Origin: Phoronis australis
Taxonomy: Eukaryota; Phoronida; Phoronidae
Direction of reading: 5' to 3'
NCBI GenBank assembly: GCA_002633005.1
Contig: NMRA01000721.1
Span: forward strand, 117,189-181,188
DNA length: 64,000 nucleotides
Positions 46,644 to 58,525 of this stretch are shown piece after piece; position 1 is the stretch's first letter; each line of letters starts with the position of its first letter. The position numbers and the translations under genes are program-made. Below the pieces are notes generated by a model. The model was not told where the DNA came from. It saw nothing but the letters and a program-made list of their open reading frames with translations, and did not search any database.

Positions 46644-49600
46644 CTGGCACAGTATAAGTTGGTGGCTATCCGGCGTTCTGGCGTAGACGGGCTCGCATTA
46701 TGAGGAGAGGGTTCTACCGCAAGTTTAGGCGAAATCGAATTAGTTGATGCCTGCAATAGTATTCATCTTTCTACACTAGTGAATGTTTATTTTCAAGAAT
46801 GACATAATATTCAACTTGTCTTGAACTGAAAAAGGTATGCTTTTTAAGAGCTTCATCGCTGGTACAGGGGAAATAAATTAAAACAGTCAACTCCCGATAC
46901 CTCTTTCCATCAGAATGAATTTGATCGCATGTTATGTGTCCAGTACCTAAAACATTATCTGATAAGATGCAAGTTGAGCACTCAAGTCAGCGATAAAAGG
47001 GAAATAAATTACCACCAATCGTTTGTTTTTGCGACCGCAAGTGGATTTTGTACCTAGAAAACTCGGTTATCTTATAACGACGATCGCGCGGTGACTGGTA
47101 TACGGTGGTTTTTATATCGCTTCTAGAAAGAAAAAAAAATCTTTTGTAGGTCTGCACCACGTTGCCTTTTTATTTAAGCTTCACTACCGTTTCCTCCTAA
47201 TTTTTTAAAGTGCTAAAACATATCGTTTTAAAATTAGCATGAACCAGCAATTTCATCCAGCAAAACCGGTTAAATTGATTCTGTCATGTGGTGACGTGTC
47301 ACTTGATGCAAGCGGACTTCGGACACTGGCGCATTATATCGGTCACATGCAAAAGCATATCAATAGTATCAGTGGGATTGTCGCCTACACTCTAACATAC
47401 TCCAACTGGGGGTGAGGGAAATTTGTACGTGCGTATGAGGAATTTGATCTCTGTTGCCGGAGATTGGTCACCATTAAGGCCCTTGTGTGGAGCTTAGGAG
47501 AGCCTGATGTAGTTCACAAGCTGTATAGCAGCTACTTGTAGTAGCTATACAAAATCACGTGTTCTCAAGAACATTGCAATATCTTGTTTTATTGCGCCAT
47601 CAGGTTTACATAATTACTCGCGGTTGAAAGAAAAAGGCACTGGCTTAAAACATGTTCCACCATCTGAACGCTAACGCCGCCAGGTGTTGTGGGAAGTGTT
47701 CTCTTAAAACGAAATTGTTTTTTATCCTTAATAATTTTTCATATTCTTCTATAAGTTTTTTAATTCCATTAGTAATTCAACGGCAAAAAGTGAACCTATA
47801 ATTCCCAACAAAACTCATTTCCATCAGAGTTTCACAAACACCCGCTTGGAGAGCTGTTTCACGTGACGTGTTTGGTCGGATAAACCCAGGGTTCTATTTA
47901 AGTGTGCATACGTTCTTCAAATTGTCCGAATAAGGAAGTTTAGTGTAAAATACTTTGTCACTAGTGACACCTGTTGGAGCGTATTAAACATTAAGTGATA
48001 CCCAGTCGTCGTCATCGTTGTTTTTAGATAATTACAGGCATATTTTCTTGGTTTCAAATATTTTTCAAAAAAAATTATTTACAATCAACTTTACGATTAT
48101 TTTCAAGCAAATGACTTGCTACACCATGCAGAAAATGGTTCTCGTGGGGTAAGTCTACAGAACTGGTTTAGTTGAAATTTTGGATATAATTGTTAAGACT
48201 ATGGAAAAAATAAATTCCACGTGGCCATTCTAATTCATCTTTCCAAAGCTTTTGACTCTTTAAATCATTGAAATTTACTCGACAAACGGATTATATTACG
48301 AATGCAAACCTTGTTTTTATTTTATTTTGAGACACCTACAAACTCCTCGTTCTACAAAAATTGTTTTATCACCACCGTTATCATTGAATTATTCAGACAC
48401 GGATTTTTGCAAGCAAATAATGACTGTAAAAATGGTTTACTTGACTGAAGGTGCTTTTTAGTGCCATGAAGTTTAACATTAATCTCCAAAATCTATCGAT
48501 TATTATTTTTTAATATTAAGAGTATTATGGATTTCACTGTTTGGTATTTACACGTAAAGTGCCTTAAGTCCTTTCAGTTAATAATCTGGTGTTAGCCAAA
48601 TTCCAATTCGGGATAACCAATCACAATCTTTAGGCATTCCCTGGTCACAGATCCTTACAACCTGGTTTCCAGTTAACCCATAAAAGCAATTTCAGTTCAA
48701 TGCATTGATTAATGTTGAGGTTAGGAGCCTCCAAAATCAGAAAAAAATACAGTTTCAACTTGCATGGGCAAAATGGAGTGGCACCAACATTTCAATGGGC
48801 CATATCTCAGAGGCTCTTCGACGCAGGCAATTGAATTTTGCAGTTAATCATTGTGCATTACGATAAACGTCTATATTTGACTTTTTCTGTGAGCAGATAA
48901 TTACCGGCTGTCATTGGTTATTCCGTACCCACATTTCCGGCTCGTAAGTTCAGGAACTTGTGCTGAACGCCACCATTTTTTCGTTGAAACTTAATGTGTT
49001 ACCGTTTGCACAAAAAGACTTCATTATTTTGTTTTTTAGTATTAACTGTTATTTTTTGTTGATATAATGTATTCATAGTTGGTAGTTAGTGGTCGTTAAT
49101 TTTTTTTGGAATGTTACGCGTACTTGTGCTTATTATGTTAAAATAGCATAGGTGTTTAGTTCCCGTTATATAGGGAGGTCAAACCATTTTTTGTCGTTTT
49201 GAATTTTTTTTATTTTGAAAAAAATACTTTGCTTTCATCGGAAAGATAATCCATTATACTGAGTTAAAATCAAAACGTATCAAAATTGGGGCAAGCAATA
49301 CAAAGTCATTACAGTTAATGTGGCGAAATTTGGGTCACTTTGGTTGGATTGGGTCGGCCATCTTGGAGGATAGCTGGTTACGAGTTTAAAACTTTGCATA
49401 AATTGTTGTTGTGAAATTTAATGAGACATATCATTACTTACAAGTGTTCTCGATTCAACAGTGTTCACTTAATTTCAGCCTCGCGTTTTTATGACTTTTA
49501 ACGATTTACTGGAGTATTTCAAAACACAAACTGTAGCATTTTTAAGCTTGTATCAACGCCTTCAACTGAGGAATTGATTTTCTTTTTCAGTACAGATCAC

Positions 49601-52600
49601 TTGAAGGGGTGCCTTCTTTAGTGATACATGTTTTTCATGTTCTGACCTCTGTCTACAGCAGAAACTAAAACCTTTCGTCACTCAGCTCTCTGGACATTGC
49701 CTTGATTTGAAATGTATTATTCTACTTCTGTGTGGTTAATTATTGACCAACTCATGCAATGTCAACTTCGCCTTTGTTTATCGCAGTGAGCCTCGTTTTA
49801 GATTTAAATATCCCGCCCAGTGAATCAGTAATTTCACATTACAAGAATCTCTCCTAATTCATCTATAACTTTACCAATTTTTATCTCGTGATTTGTCTTG
49901 TTAAATACAGTATTGTCCGAGTCTTGAAACTGACAAGTCTGTTTCCAAGAGATAAAAGCAGCGGACGCTACCGAGAAGAACGAGTTTGTAGTTTTTTTAA
50001 CTCAAAATAAGCCACATGCCATATCTAGGGTGCTCGATAAATGCCTCAAAGGTAAAAGTTATTGAGAATCTGGGTGCCGTCTTTGCTCAGTCTACTATAA
50101 AATGAACTCGTTTGAGTGACCTCACGCGCGAGCATTCTCTTTTGCAGTGTTTGGATCCCTGCTTTTACAACTTCATGGTATCTCACACGCTGTCACATCA
50201 GTATTCAATTGGTTCAGTTCGAGTTTTTTTCGTTGACAAACTTCAAGGTGTGTTCTCTGAATGTTCAGCATTGAGAAACGTATGCTACTGTGAGTTACAA
50301 GTTTCATGATATACCATGTGATTTGTATAGCGTGTCCTTATGGTTATAAACAATTTCAACAAATACCACCAAATGTTCAGACAAGTCGGCCGTAAGGACA
50401 CACTTGATTTTCTGACATGAAGTATAAATGGAATATAACTTAATTGAAAACAGCGAATGGCCGTGTACTTCCAGTGTCTATGTGTGAAAGTTGCTACTTG
50501 AATGAAGGATTTGAAAGTTTCACATTTTGTAATATAAATATATGTAGGCTAAATGATTATTTTATAGCCAGTGCTCCATATAATTTATTTATAACTTGCG
50601 CTGGCAAAAAATGCGTAATTCTTAGTGTTAAGCATGTCGACAGGTTTTATAACACGCAATTTTCAGATTTGCAAATATGGTTGAAAAAATCAAAGGTTTC
50701 AGGTTACTTGAGGCGAAATGCAAGATGCACGGTTACTCGAAGACTCCGGGTACCCAACGAAACCCTATCTGTTAACGCCGCTACATACGGTGTATGGCTA
50801 TCGTCAGCAATCAAACCCGTCTTCCGTTAAATTAAACCACTAAAAAACGACTGTTTTTACGATGAATTACCATTTACTTAACAATCATGTTGGGATGAGT
50901 CTTCTTAAAATAACGTGACGTATTCAATTAGACTGTTTCAAATGCCACCTTAAAAGTAACAAACTTAAACATGTGTGCCATATTAACTTATACCAAACAT
51001 TGAAAATATCCAGGTATTCAGTGTAAACACGTTGAGAACATGTTTTACACTTATGATTATAATACATTGTGAATTGCTATAATAACGACCATTTCTAAAT
51101 CCAATGTTATATTTGAAAGCCTTCATGTGTCTTAAATAGTGACAACAATATTACTGCTTAGCACTCTCTACTGTCTTTTGTAAATCTTCAGATGTTTGGA
51201 TCTTTGTGGAGAACCTTTGCAGTATAAACCTGAGAAGGAATGTTGTAGGGCAAATCACAATCAAGGTCTATATTCTGTGGCCACGTTTGGTGAAAAATGA
51301 ATGATGCCATATAACTTTAAAGACTGGGTTATTTTAAAGTACCATCATTCCAGGTTTGAAATCAAACCTACATGTAGTTTTACGCATGAATCACCGAATA
51401 AAATTTTATGGCCTTATGCATAGCAGCTGTATAAAAGTGTACGTGCACTACAACTTTTGGTCACAGCCTACCTCTCTCATACCAAATTCAAAAGGTATCA
51501 AATAATTTAGTAATTATAAGTACAATAATAACTAATAAAAAATACAGAATACATGTGCATACCAGTCATTCTGTGAAAATAGACACACATTTAAATATAC
51601 ATGTAGGGTTACGTACACTACACAAATGCTAATATTTCACAAATGTATTTGTAATAAAAAACCTTTTAATCTAACATTTTTAAAGAAGGAAATTGTCTGT
51701 AACCAATGTTGCTCACTTACCAAGCAGTTTGTTAATTTCACGGTATTTGTAAACATGGGGATACGTACACTACAAGAGGAGGTAAGTTCTTGTTGTATGG
51801 CATTTTATTTTTTATTTGATGATAATAAGCACCATGTTCCTATTTAAAACGCAATAATTTAATTTGCAATCACCATTTGTGTTACTGATATTCACTTGGG
51901 GGTTTACTTACACTACATTTTGTTAGCCTTTTTGGCACTTTTTCAAACACACCACAACTCAGTCAATATCCAAACTTTCAGTTTTTTAGAAATTAAACAA
52001 TTTATTGTGTTGGCTAGGATAATATATTTTGCAGTTCTTTCATTACAGAGTGTGAACTTTACTTTTTAACTTTATTTATAGTATATTAGGGTTAGAAACA
52101 CAGATTTTACAAATTTCGTAACAAGCTCCTGCTTTAAGATGAACCCTACAATTTCTTAACGATCAGGTACGACTTATATAAGTTAGTCTGAAAGTGACTC
52201 TAGTTATTGAAACAATTGCTTACTTAATAATAACATACATTTTCTATCGTTGACAGCTGAATTTTTAAAATGGCCCCTCGTAACGCTAAAATTATGAAAT
52301 TTATCACCAAAACCTGCATAAATTTCTCGAATACTTTCCGATTTTGTCTATTCCTTTTTTCAATTTGCACAACTAAATAACCATTTGCATATGAGATTCA
52401 GCTAGCGTTTCGTAAATGAACAGGACTTTTATTTTAGCCTGTAACACAGTCGATTCGCAAACATCGACCTCGATTATGATTTTCCAGTGTATACTTGTGG
52501 CATCTTCAAAATTGCACAAAGTCTGCAAAGCCCAGGCATGCAAGACATTTACATGTATTGTGAAAGTGAAGGTAGAATACAGTAGTACTAAAAACGAGTC

Positions 52601-53944
52601 ATGAAATCAGAGCTGAGTTGCATTGTTTTACGCGAAAATGCGCTCACAAATCCGTGTTGTAGTCGTACGCCAGTTGCTCAGGCCCTTGTTTTGAACACGT
52701 TTCATGATATGGCGATCTTCCCTAAATATCATAACGGGTATTGTTGCGGAAATTTGACATACCCGTGCGAGAAGTCAGGATGGCTTGCTTGGCCGCGTGT
52801 TGTTGCTGGCTATGACTCGCATTCACAAACTTATAATTGCACTGAATACCATTCGTCGTGAGCAAAGAACAGATAAATTTTGGACAATAAATTTTGCATT
52901 GACCCCTCAGTAAGTCCATTCACAGAATCACTCCAATATTTACCAATGGTTTAATCACTCAACATACATGTAGATGTAAAAATAAAGCATTTGTCAGAAT
53001 AGTGTAACACATGTATGTCGTGTTACCAACTTTGTCTGATGTTCTGCAGTCACTGTTAAGACGTTTAGAGCCGTACAACTGTCCATCTATATCTCCAAAG
53101 TCTAGACGTCCCTTTTCAAAAATGTTCACGTTGCCTGGGGGTTACAGGGTCAAAGCAATTCTCTGCAGCCGTGGTGAACTTGCTCAGCTTTTTACCCAGA
53201 GTAATGAGCTATGTGTTTATAATCATCTTAACAAAGACTTGGCTTGTAAAACTACATTCTGTGTTGACTCAATAGCTCTGCAACCCACGTAAAAGAAAAT
53301 CCGGCTTTTTTCACCGAAACTGTCTATTAAGCTGAGTTTCCATCGCCTATGGTCCAGCCAAAGTTGGCGGAGCAACGTCTATCCAGCGCTTTATGGGTGT
53401 GAGTTCATGTACTTTAAAAATTTATACCGGCGTTTATGAATATTAACTTGTAACACGTTCATTAGGTGATTACGCGGCCTTAACTTCAAATAACCTATAT
53501 TTTGTTATATCAAAACGCAATATGGTGAGAGACTGAGATGGTCCCTGTCGGCAAATACATCAACTACATTTAATGCAGTTGAACGTGTTTCAAACGTTGT
53601 AATTCTTGCGTGGATATTTTCTGTTTTAACTTCGACCACTTTGAGTTATCTTCAGACCAAAATGTATTAACGCGCTTCATAGACCAACCCGGTGGTAAAG
53701 TTTGCATGATCATCTATATCAAAATTCGATTTAAATTCAGTCTAAGTTATGGTCGAAGACAAATGTCCGACTCTGCAGCATTTTCCTCTTTTTTCTTAAT
53801 TTAGACAAAGTTTTGCTTCTGCTCTTTACTCTCGTAGTTCAGTTCTCATGTAACGTTCCCCAGATATTTACACCGAATGTATTTCAGTGTTTCTGAAGAC
53901 TGCCAAATCTTACGATTTCACAGCTGGCGAAAAAAGTGAATGCG
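46644..53944. other. long non-coding stretch, nothing recognised
   Basis: About 7.3 kb. The longest frames (50444-50830, 53011-53292, 52601-52861, all plus) have no recognisable domain, splice context or repeat relation, and I do not call them genes. Several T-rich runs occur. Confidence 0.35.
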
Positions 53945-54325
53945 AACATATTTCACCATAGGACGTGCGCGACCAGCTGGGAGAATATTTAGGACCTCTC
54001 ACAACTTCCATCACAAGACGTGTCTCACCAGCTGACAGTTGTGTAGAATCTCATAACTTTCACCAGATGGCGTGCTTGACCAGCTGAGGTTAATGCAGAA
54101 TGCCACAACTGATATCCTAAAACGTGCACGACCAGCTGAGAGTTATGTATATATAACCTCACAACTTCCATCACTGGACGTACACGACCAGCTTTTTGTG
54201 TAGAATCTCGCAATTTTCACCACAGGACGTGTATGACCAATTCCGAATTTTGTAGAATCTTACAATTCCCAGCATAAGACATGAGCAACCAAAAGAGAGT
54301 TGTGTAGAGTCCCACCAAGTCTTCG
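53945..54325. repeat. 53-bp degenerate satellite, about 7 copies
   Basis: The word gaccagctg or a variant recurs at about 53971, 54026, 54078, 54130, 54186, 54235 and 54287 (spacing 49-56), accompanied by tgtagaatct, cacaactt and acgtg words. The copies are considerably diverged. Confidence 0.9.
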
Positions 54326-55199
54326 TTTGTGGTCGACAAGCTCCTTAACTGGTTACACTTGGTTATCTCTGCTGCGAATTCACCGAGCACATTTAAATAG
54401 ACCGTAACTTATATGATTGAAGAAAGCTAGTAAGTTGTTAAATTGCTCATTAGTTGCCATGCGATAAGTTGAAATGTGGTTTCCACATTTTTTTGAACTT
54501 AACTTTGATGCAGGTCACGTGGGCTTAACAATCAGAAGTCTATGATGCATCTCCTGCAATGAAAAATTAAAGTTTTGCCCAATTCAAAAATTCAAAAAAG
54601 ATCTAAGATGTATATGCCTAATTAAAATTTTAAGTCTCCAAAAACGTTACGGTGCTTTAAGATGGCATCAATGAAATAGAATTTTGAAATATTCTTAATA
54701 TGCGAACATTGTCGAGTCTTGCAAAAGTAACGACCCAATGTTTTATAAAAAATGGAATTTACTTAATCTTACAAAGTTTTTCGGACTCAATTATTTGATA
54801 CACGATCCCAGATGGTTTATACACAATGTAAACCTTCAAACCCACATAAACGCATTGAACAGTTTAAATTTTCCAGGGAAGATACACAGTGGTGTGAGCA
54901 TTTAAATTTCCCTGATATTTTAAAAACAAGCTCAAGTATTAAATGAAATAAGCATTATTCACATCATTCCAGTTCGAAAACAACGCAGTTAGAATTTTTT
55001 ACATTTTCCTTCGGCCCCAATACTACTCTAGCATTTGTTCCTAATAATACTATTAAAGATCATCTTCAGCTTAGCCAAAATTACCACTTTCGTAAACATC
55101 TTATGGTAGCGGATCAGATAATTTTGTCCGGTGGTTAATAATAAGTTTACCTTCATTTTATTCCTTTAAACGTTGCCTCTCTATATTTGGTTTCGTCTT
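54326..55199. other. AT-rich spacer
   Basis: Nothing recognised. No reverse-transcriptase remains were found upstream of the retrotransposon fragment. Confidence 0.4.
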
Positions 55200-55512
55200 T
55201 CTTTTGCATTAGGTGAGGACACATGCTGTTCTTAGTAAACTAACAGTTGAATGGGATGACGGTTTCAAGGAACCCCATCAGCGTAACATGTTACGATATG
55301 CAGACATAGCAACACAAGTCCAGGATAATAGTTACAGCGGTGAACTGATTCCTTTTGAGGTGGGGTGTCGAGACTGTCCGTCTTCATCTTTGTGGAGGTT
55401 CCTGAAGGTCGCTTGTGTGAACCATTCCAGCAAGGTGATCAGAGTGTGTGGACAGAAGGCTGTAGAGGGCAGCACATGGATTATGCGGGAGAATATGTCC
55501 AATATTTATTAA
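55200..55512 (+). pseudogene. C-terminal fragment of a non-LTR retrotransposon polyprotein
   Basis: The frame reads SKLTVEWDDGFKEPHQRNML, RYADIATQVQDN, LIPFEVGCRDCPSSSLWRFL and KAVEGSTWI. I recall this as the decayed form of a common C-terminal domain of animal non-LTR retrotransposon proteins (pattern E-L-T-V-P-W, E-A-H-x-R-K, K-Y, P-V-E-V-G-C-R-G, A-x-x-S-x-W-I-W), linked to the restriction-like nuclease region. Key words are altered here (V-E-W for V-P-W, C-R-D for C-R-G, W-I-M for W-I-W). There is no start, no upstream RT, and a stop at 55510-55512. This is a 5'-truncated dead copy, as such elements usually leave. The sequence 55513-55600 may be its 3' tail. Confidence 0.6.
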
Positions 55513-57207
55513 CATGGACTTAGGACTTCATCGCCAGCTGCAATGCAGATACATCGACCAGATGTTGGTGGCCAAACGTGTGAAGAGATTATGAGCTTAA
55601 TGGACCGAAATCTTGAGGAATCACGGCGTTCAGCTAATGATTGCAGTTGGCTGTGGAGCACAACCATCTATCTTTGTGTATTTAATCATTCTCTTCCATT
55701 CACAATTGCAAATGGTCGTGCTGCAAAGAGTGTCACACAATTTCAACAGCATGATTACTAATTGTATGGTCGAACCGCGCATGTCATTTAAAATGAAAAA
55801 ATATACTGTACAGTTGCGTGTATTCTATGGTGAGAGCTCTGTTAAAGGAACACAGACAAAAATGTTGCTAAGCTTCATAACACAATAAACCAAGCATACA
55901 TGTACATATTCTCATTGTGTCCACTACACCTGTTATGTACAGACAATGCAACAATGCAGCCTGTAGGTGTTCACAACATCAAATTCACATACACCTGTAT
56001 ACAAATGTAAATTTAAAAACAGCTCTACCGACTTTGCGTGTGCAAAACAACATACTAATTTGGAAGCGACGTGGTTATCACGCAAAATGTGACTTCTACA
56101 GACATTGCATTTACAAGAACCACACCAGTACTCTGTGTTCATATCGATGACACGTGACCAACGACGGCTTTGCAGAGTCACCCAATATACTGCCTGCACA
56201 CACAGTCCTGACACAAACGGACTGAAATCCCAGACACTTCTGTACCGAGTTTAATCAGATAATTCTTCTACATCCAGTTCTGACCTGCACTAGCGCATAT
56301 CATTGACAAGTGCATATTGAGTTACACGCACATGTAATACCTACATCAGTCATGTTTACATATATTTTGAGTTAATTAAGGTATCTGCTGCACACCCAGT
56401 CCTGGTCTGCATGATTTTGAGTTGGGGTTAGGGGGCATTTCAATGTATTATCCAGGAATTTGCACGTCAGACATGTGCAATCCCCTAATGCCAAATCGAA
56501 CAGAGGGGATTTCAAGAAGGCCATGACCCCTCACCCCACTTATACCCCCCCCCACACTGACAGTGTGTTATCCAATTTCTTTTAGCACTATCTTCAGTAA
56601 ATGGTGTACATGTTCGCATTTTGCACATTTCTTTGGACTATATTTTTACCATTTACAATTTCCGTACTTGACCGGGTTAAAATGGGAATCTAAAATAGAG
56701 GGGGTGGGCATTAAGCTGAGCATGGGCGGTTAAAATCGAAATTTTTGAAAAGTCAAGAGTGGGTGCTTACTGCATATAGGACCGATTTCACCCTCACGGA
56801 ACTACAATAACGTCGGACGTAAAAATAGCAGTTCAAATGTACGTCAGCGGATTGAAGTAACTGACTTCGACTTTCTGAAGTGGAATAGCGCACGTGCACG
56901 ACAGAGTGGCGCCATGATCCCGAGCGTGATTGGGATTTTTATGTACCTCCGTCGCTGCTCGTCGTCTCTTAAAACTTAGGTATTCCTACATGAAGGAGTG
57001 TGTTCAGTAAGACAAGTTTCTTGAGAGAAAAGACAGATCATGCAAAACTCCGCTAGTGCGCTTCGTATTTATAAGGCAGGCTCCTGATTTTCGATTTGCT
57101 ACCTGCTAGACAATCTGTCAACCAAAGCACGTGCTAATGATTGACAGGTTTCGGTCCTTTTAAGAAAATTAAAATTCTTTAAACCTAGTTTGAAAATAAT
57201 GACGTAC
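55513..57207. other. non-coding sequence, nothing recognised
   Basis: Open frames at 55543-56214 on both strands lack support. A C-rich run (cccccccccc) is at about 56546-56555. Confidence 0.35.
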
Positions 57208-57463
57208 CTGATTGCAAAAACACCTGCTTTACCTTGATCAGCGGTGGGACTATTCCCATAGAAGACGTATACGGAACAATGCCATCTGATCTATAGCGGT
57301 TGCCACCATATACCCGCCCCAGGTCCTGTGCCTCAAATTTCCCTCCCCGACACTAATCCCCAAACCGATCTGTGCCTGATTGCCGCCCACTCTCGCACCC
57401 TGTTTCTTCGGGCTCGGCAACTCTGATAGACAGCTGGCTTCGTTCACGAGGCACGCACTCTGT
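57208..57463 (-). CDS. candidate exon, GC-rich, with one in-frame stop
   Basis: Minus strand: acceptor tgtcactgtccacag, then a frame reading CVPRERSQLSIRVAEPEETG and continuing to FGD, a TAG, then CRGGKFEAQDLGRVYGGNRY and SDGIVPYTSSMGIVPPLIKV up to a strong donor CAG/GTACGTC at 57207-57208. The part after the TAG looks coding and could be an exon of its own, because the stop lies in ggattag, a possible acceptor. An alternative donor AAG/GTAAAG is 33 bases earlier. All three frames are fairly open because the DNA is GC-rich, so coding status is uncertain. No family recognised. The exon could belong with the DED-like exon at 62.7 kb: incoming phase 1 would fit. Confidence 0.4.
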
Positions 57464-57639
57464 GGACAGTGACAGTTATGAAAAACTCTTCAAGACATTA
57501 ACATAAAATTAACTTGGAAGAGGACATATCCCTGAGTGGACTTAAGTTCACCCTACCCTCCGTCATCCACGTGCACATTACGTTTTGCAGTCCCAATTCA
57601 GGTTACGTGTTGCCCCGACACTGTCTCTCGCAGGGTGTG

Positions 57640-58235
57640 CACATTCTCTAAAATTACTCTCTGTCGCAGGGTTTTGTCATCCTCTAGGTTTACTGTCTGT
57701 CGCAGGGTTTGGCCATCCTCTAGATTTACTGCCTGCCGCAGGGTTTGGTCATCCTCTAGATTTACTGCCTGTGGCAGTTTTTGGTCATCCTCTAGATTTA
57801 CTGCCTTTCGCAGGGTTTGGTCATCCTCTAGATTTACTGCCTGCCGCAGGGTTTGGTCATCCTCTAGATTTACTGACTGCCGCAGGTTTGATCATCCTCT
57901 AGATTTATTGACTTTCGCAGGGTTTGGTCCTCCTCTAGATTTACTGTCTGCCACAGAGTTTGGTCATCCTCTAGATTTACTGCCTTTCGCAGGGTTTGGT
58001 CATCCTCTAGATTTACTGTCTGTCGCAGGGTTTTTCGTACTCTTCATTTGCTGTCTGTGGTAGGGTTTGGTCATATCCTAGATTTACTGCCTGTCGCAGG
58101 ATTTCGTCATCCTCTAGGTTTACTGCCTGCCGCAGGGTTTACTCATCAACTATATTTACTGTCTGTCTGTCGCATGGTTTGATCATCCTCTAGGTTTAAA
58201 GTCTGTTTGTTGGTTTGTTCATCATCTAGACGTAC
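57640..58235. repeat. 36-bp minisatellite, about 16 copies
   Basis: The unit contains cgcagggtttggtcatcctc then tagatttactgcctgt; cagg recurs at 57667 and 57703 with 36-base steps and the array decays towards 58235. The length is a multiple of three, so frames stay open (12-residue units such as LPFAGFGHPLDL), but all frames are open equally and single-base indels occur at 57889 and elsewhere. It is not a gene on this evidence. Confidence 0.95.
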
Positions 58236-58460
58236 AGTAGATCCACCACAGTTAATAAAAGGAATTTTGCATCGCAATTTTCAATAGGAAGTTTTAACGT
58301 TTTAGATTGCTCAGAATATTTCAATACTTCTCACCGATTGTGTTGGAGGTCATTTCGAAAGATATCAACTTATATTTTTACCAATTTCCAAGATTATTTT
58401 ATCGTTATAATGTTTCCACAGAGAAAACAAAAAGTAAAGTGACAGTATATAACGACTTAC
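58236..58460. other. spacer
   Basis: Nothing recognised. Confidence 0.4.
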
Positions 58461-58525
58461 ATGTATGCCATCTGTGTTAATTTCTGATCTATTTCCACTT
58501 TTGTGTCTCTGATAGTTCGTTGCAT
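58461..58525 (-). CDS. candidate small exon (65 bp)
   Basis: Minus strand: acceptor tttattccttgcag, 65 open bases, donor cat/GTAAGTCG. One frame gives MQRTIRDTKVEIDQKLTQMA, a plausible amphipathic helix with phases 0 to 2; a second frame is also open with phases 1 to 0. The donor overlaps the word acttacatgta, which is very common in this genome, so it may be coincidence. If real, it would sit between the DED-like exon and the candidate at 57.2-57.5 kb. Confidence 0.33.

Noticed and set aside
50444-50830. 128-codon plus-strand frame
   Set aside because: No domain, no splice context, composition like the surrounding AT-rich DNA.
57250-57447. 65-codon minus-strand frame starting MNEASCLSELPS
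   Set aside because: It stops before both candidate donors; the frame that runs through them is a different one, listed as a candidate exon.
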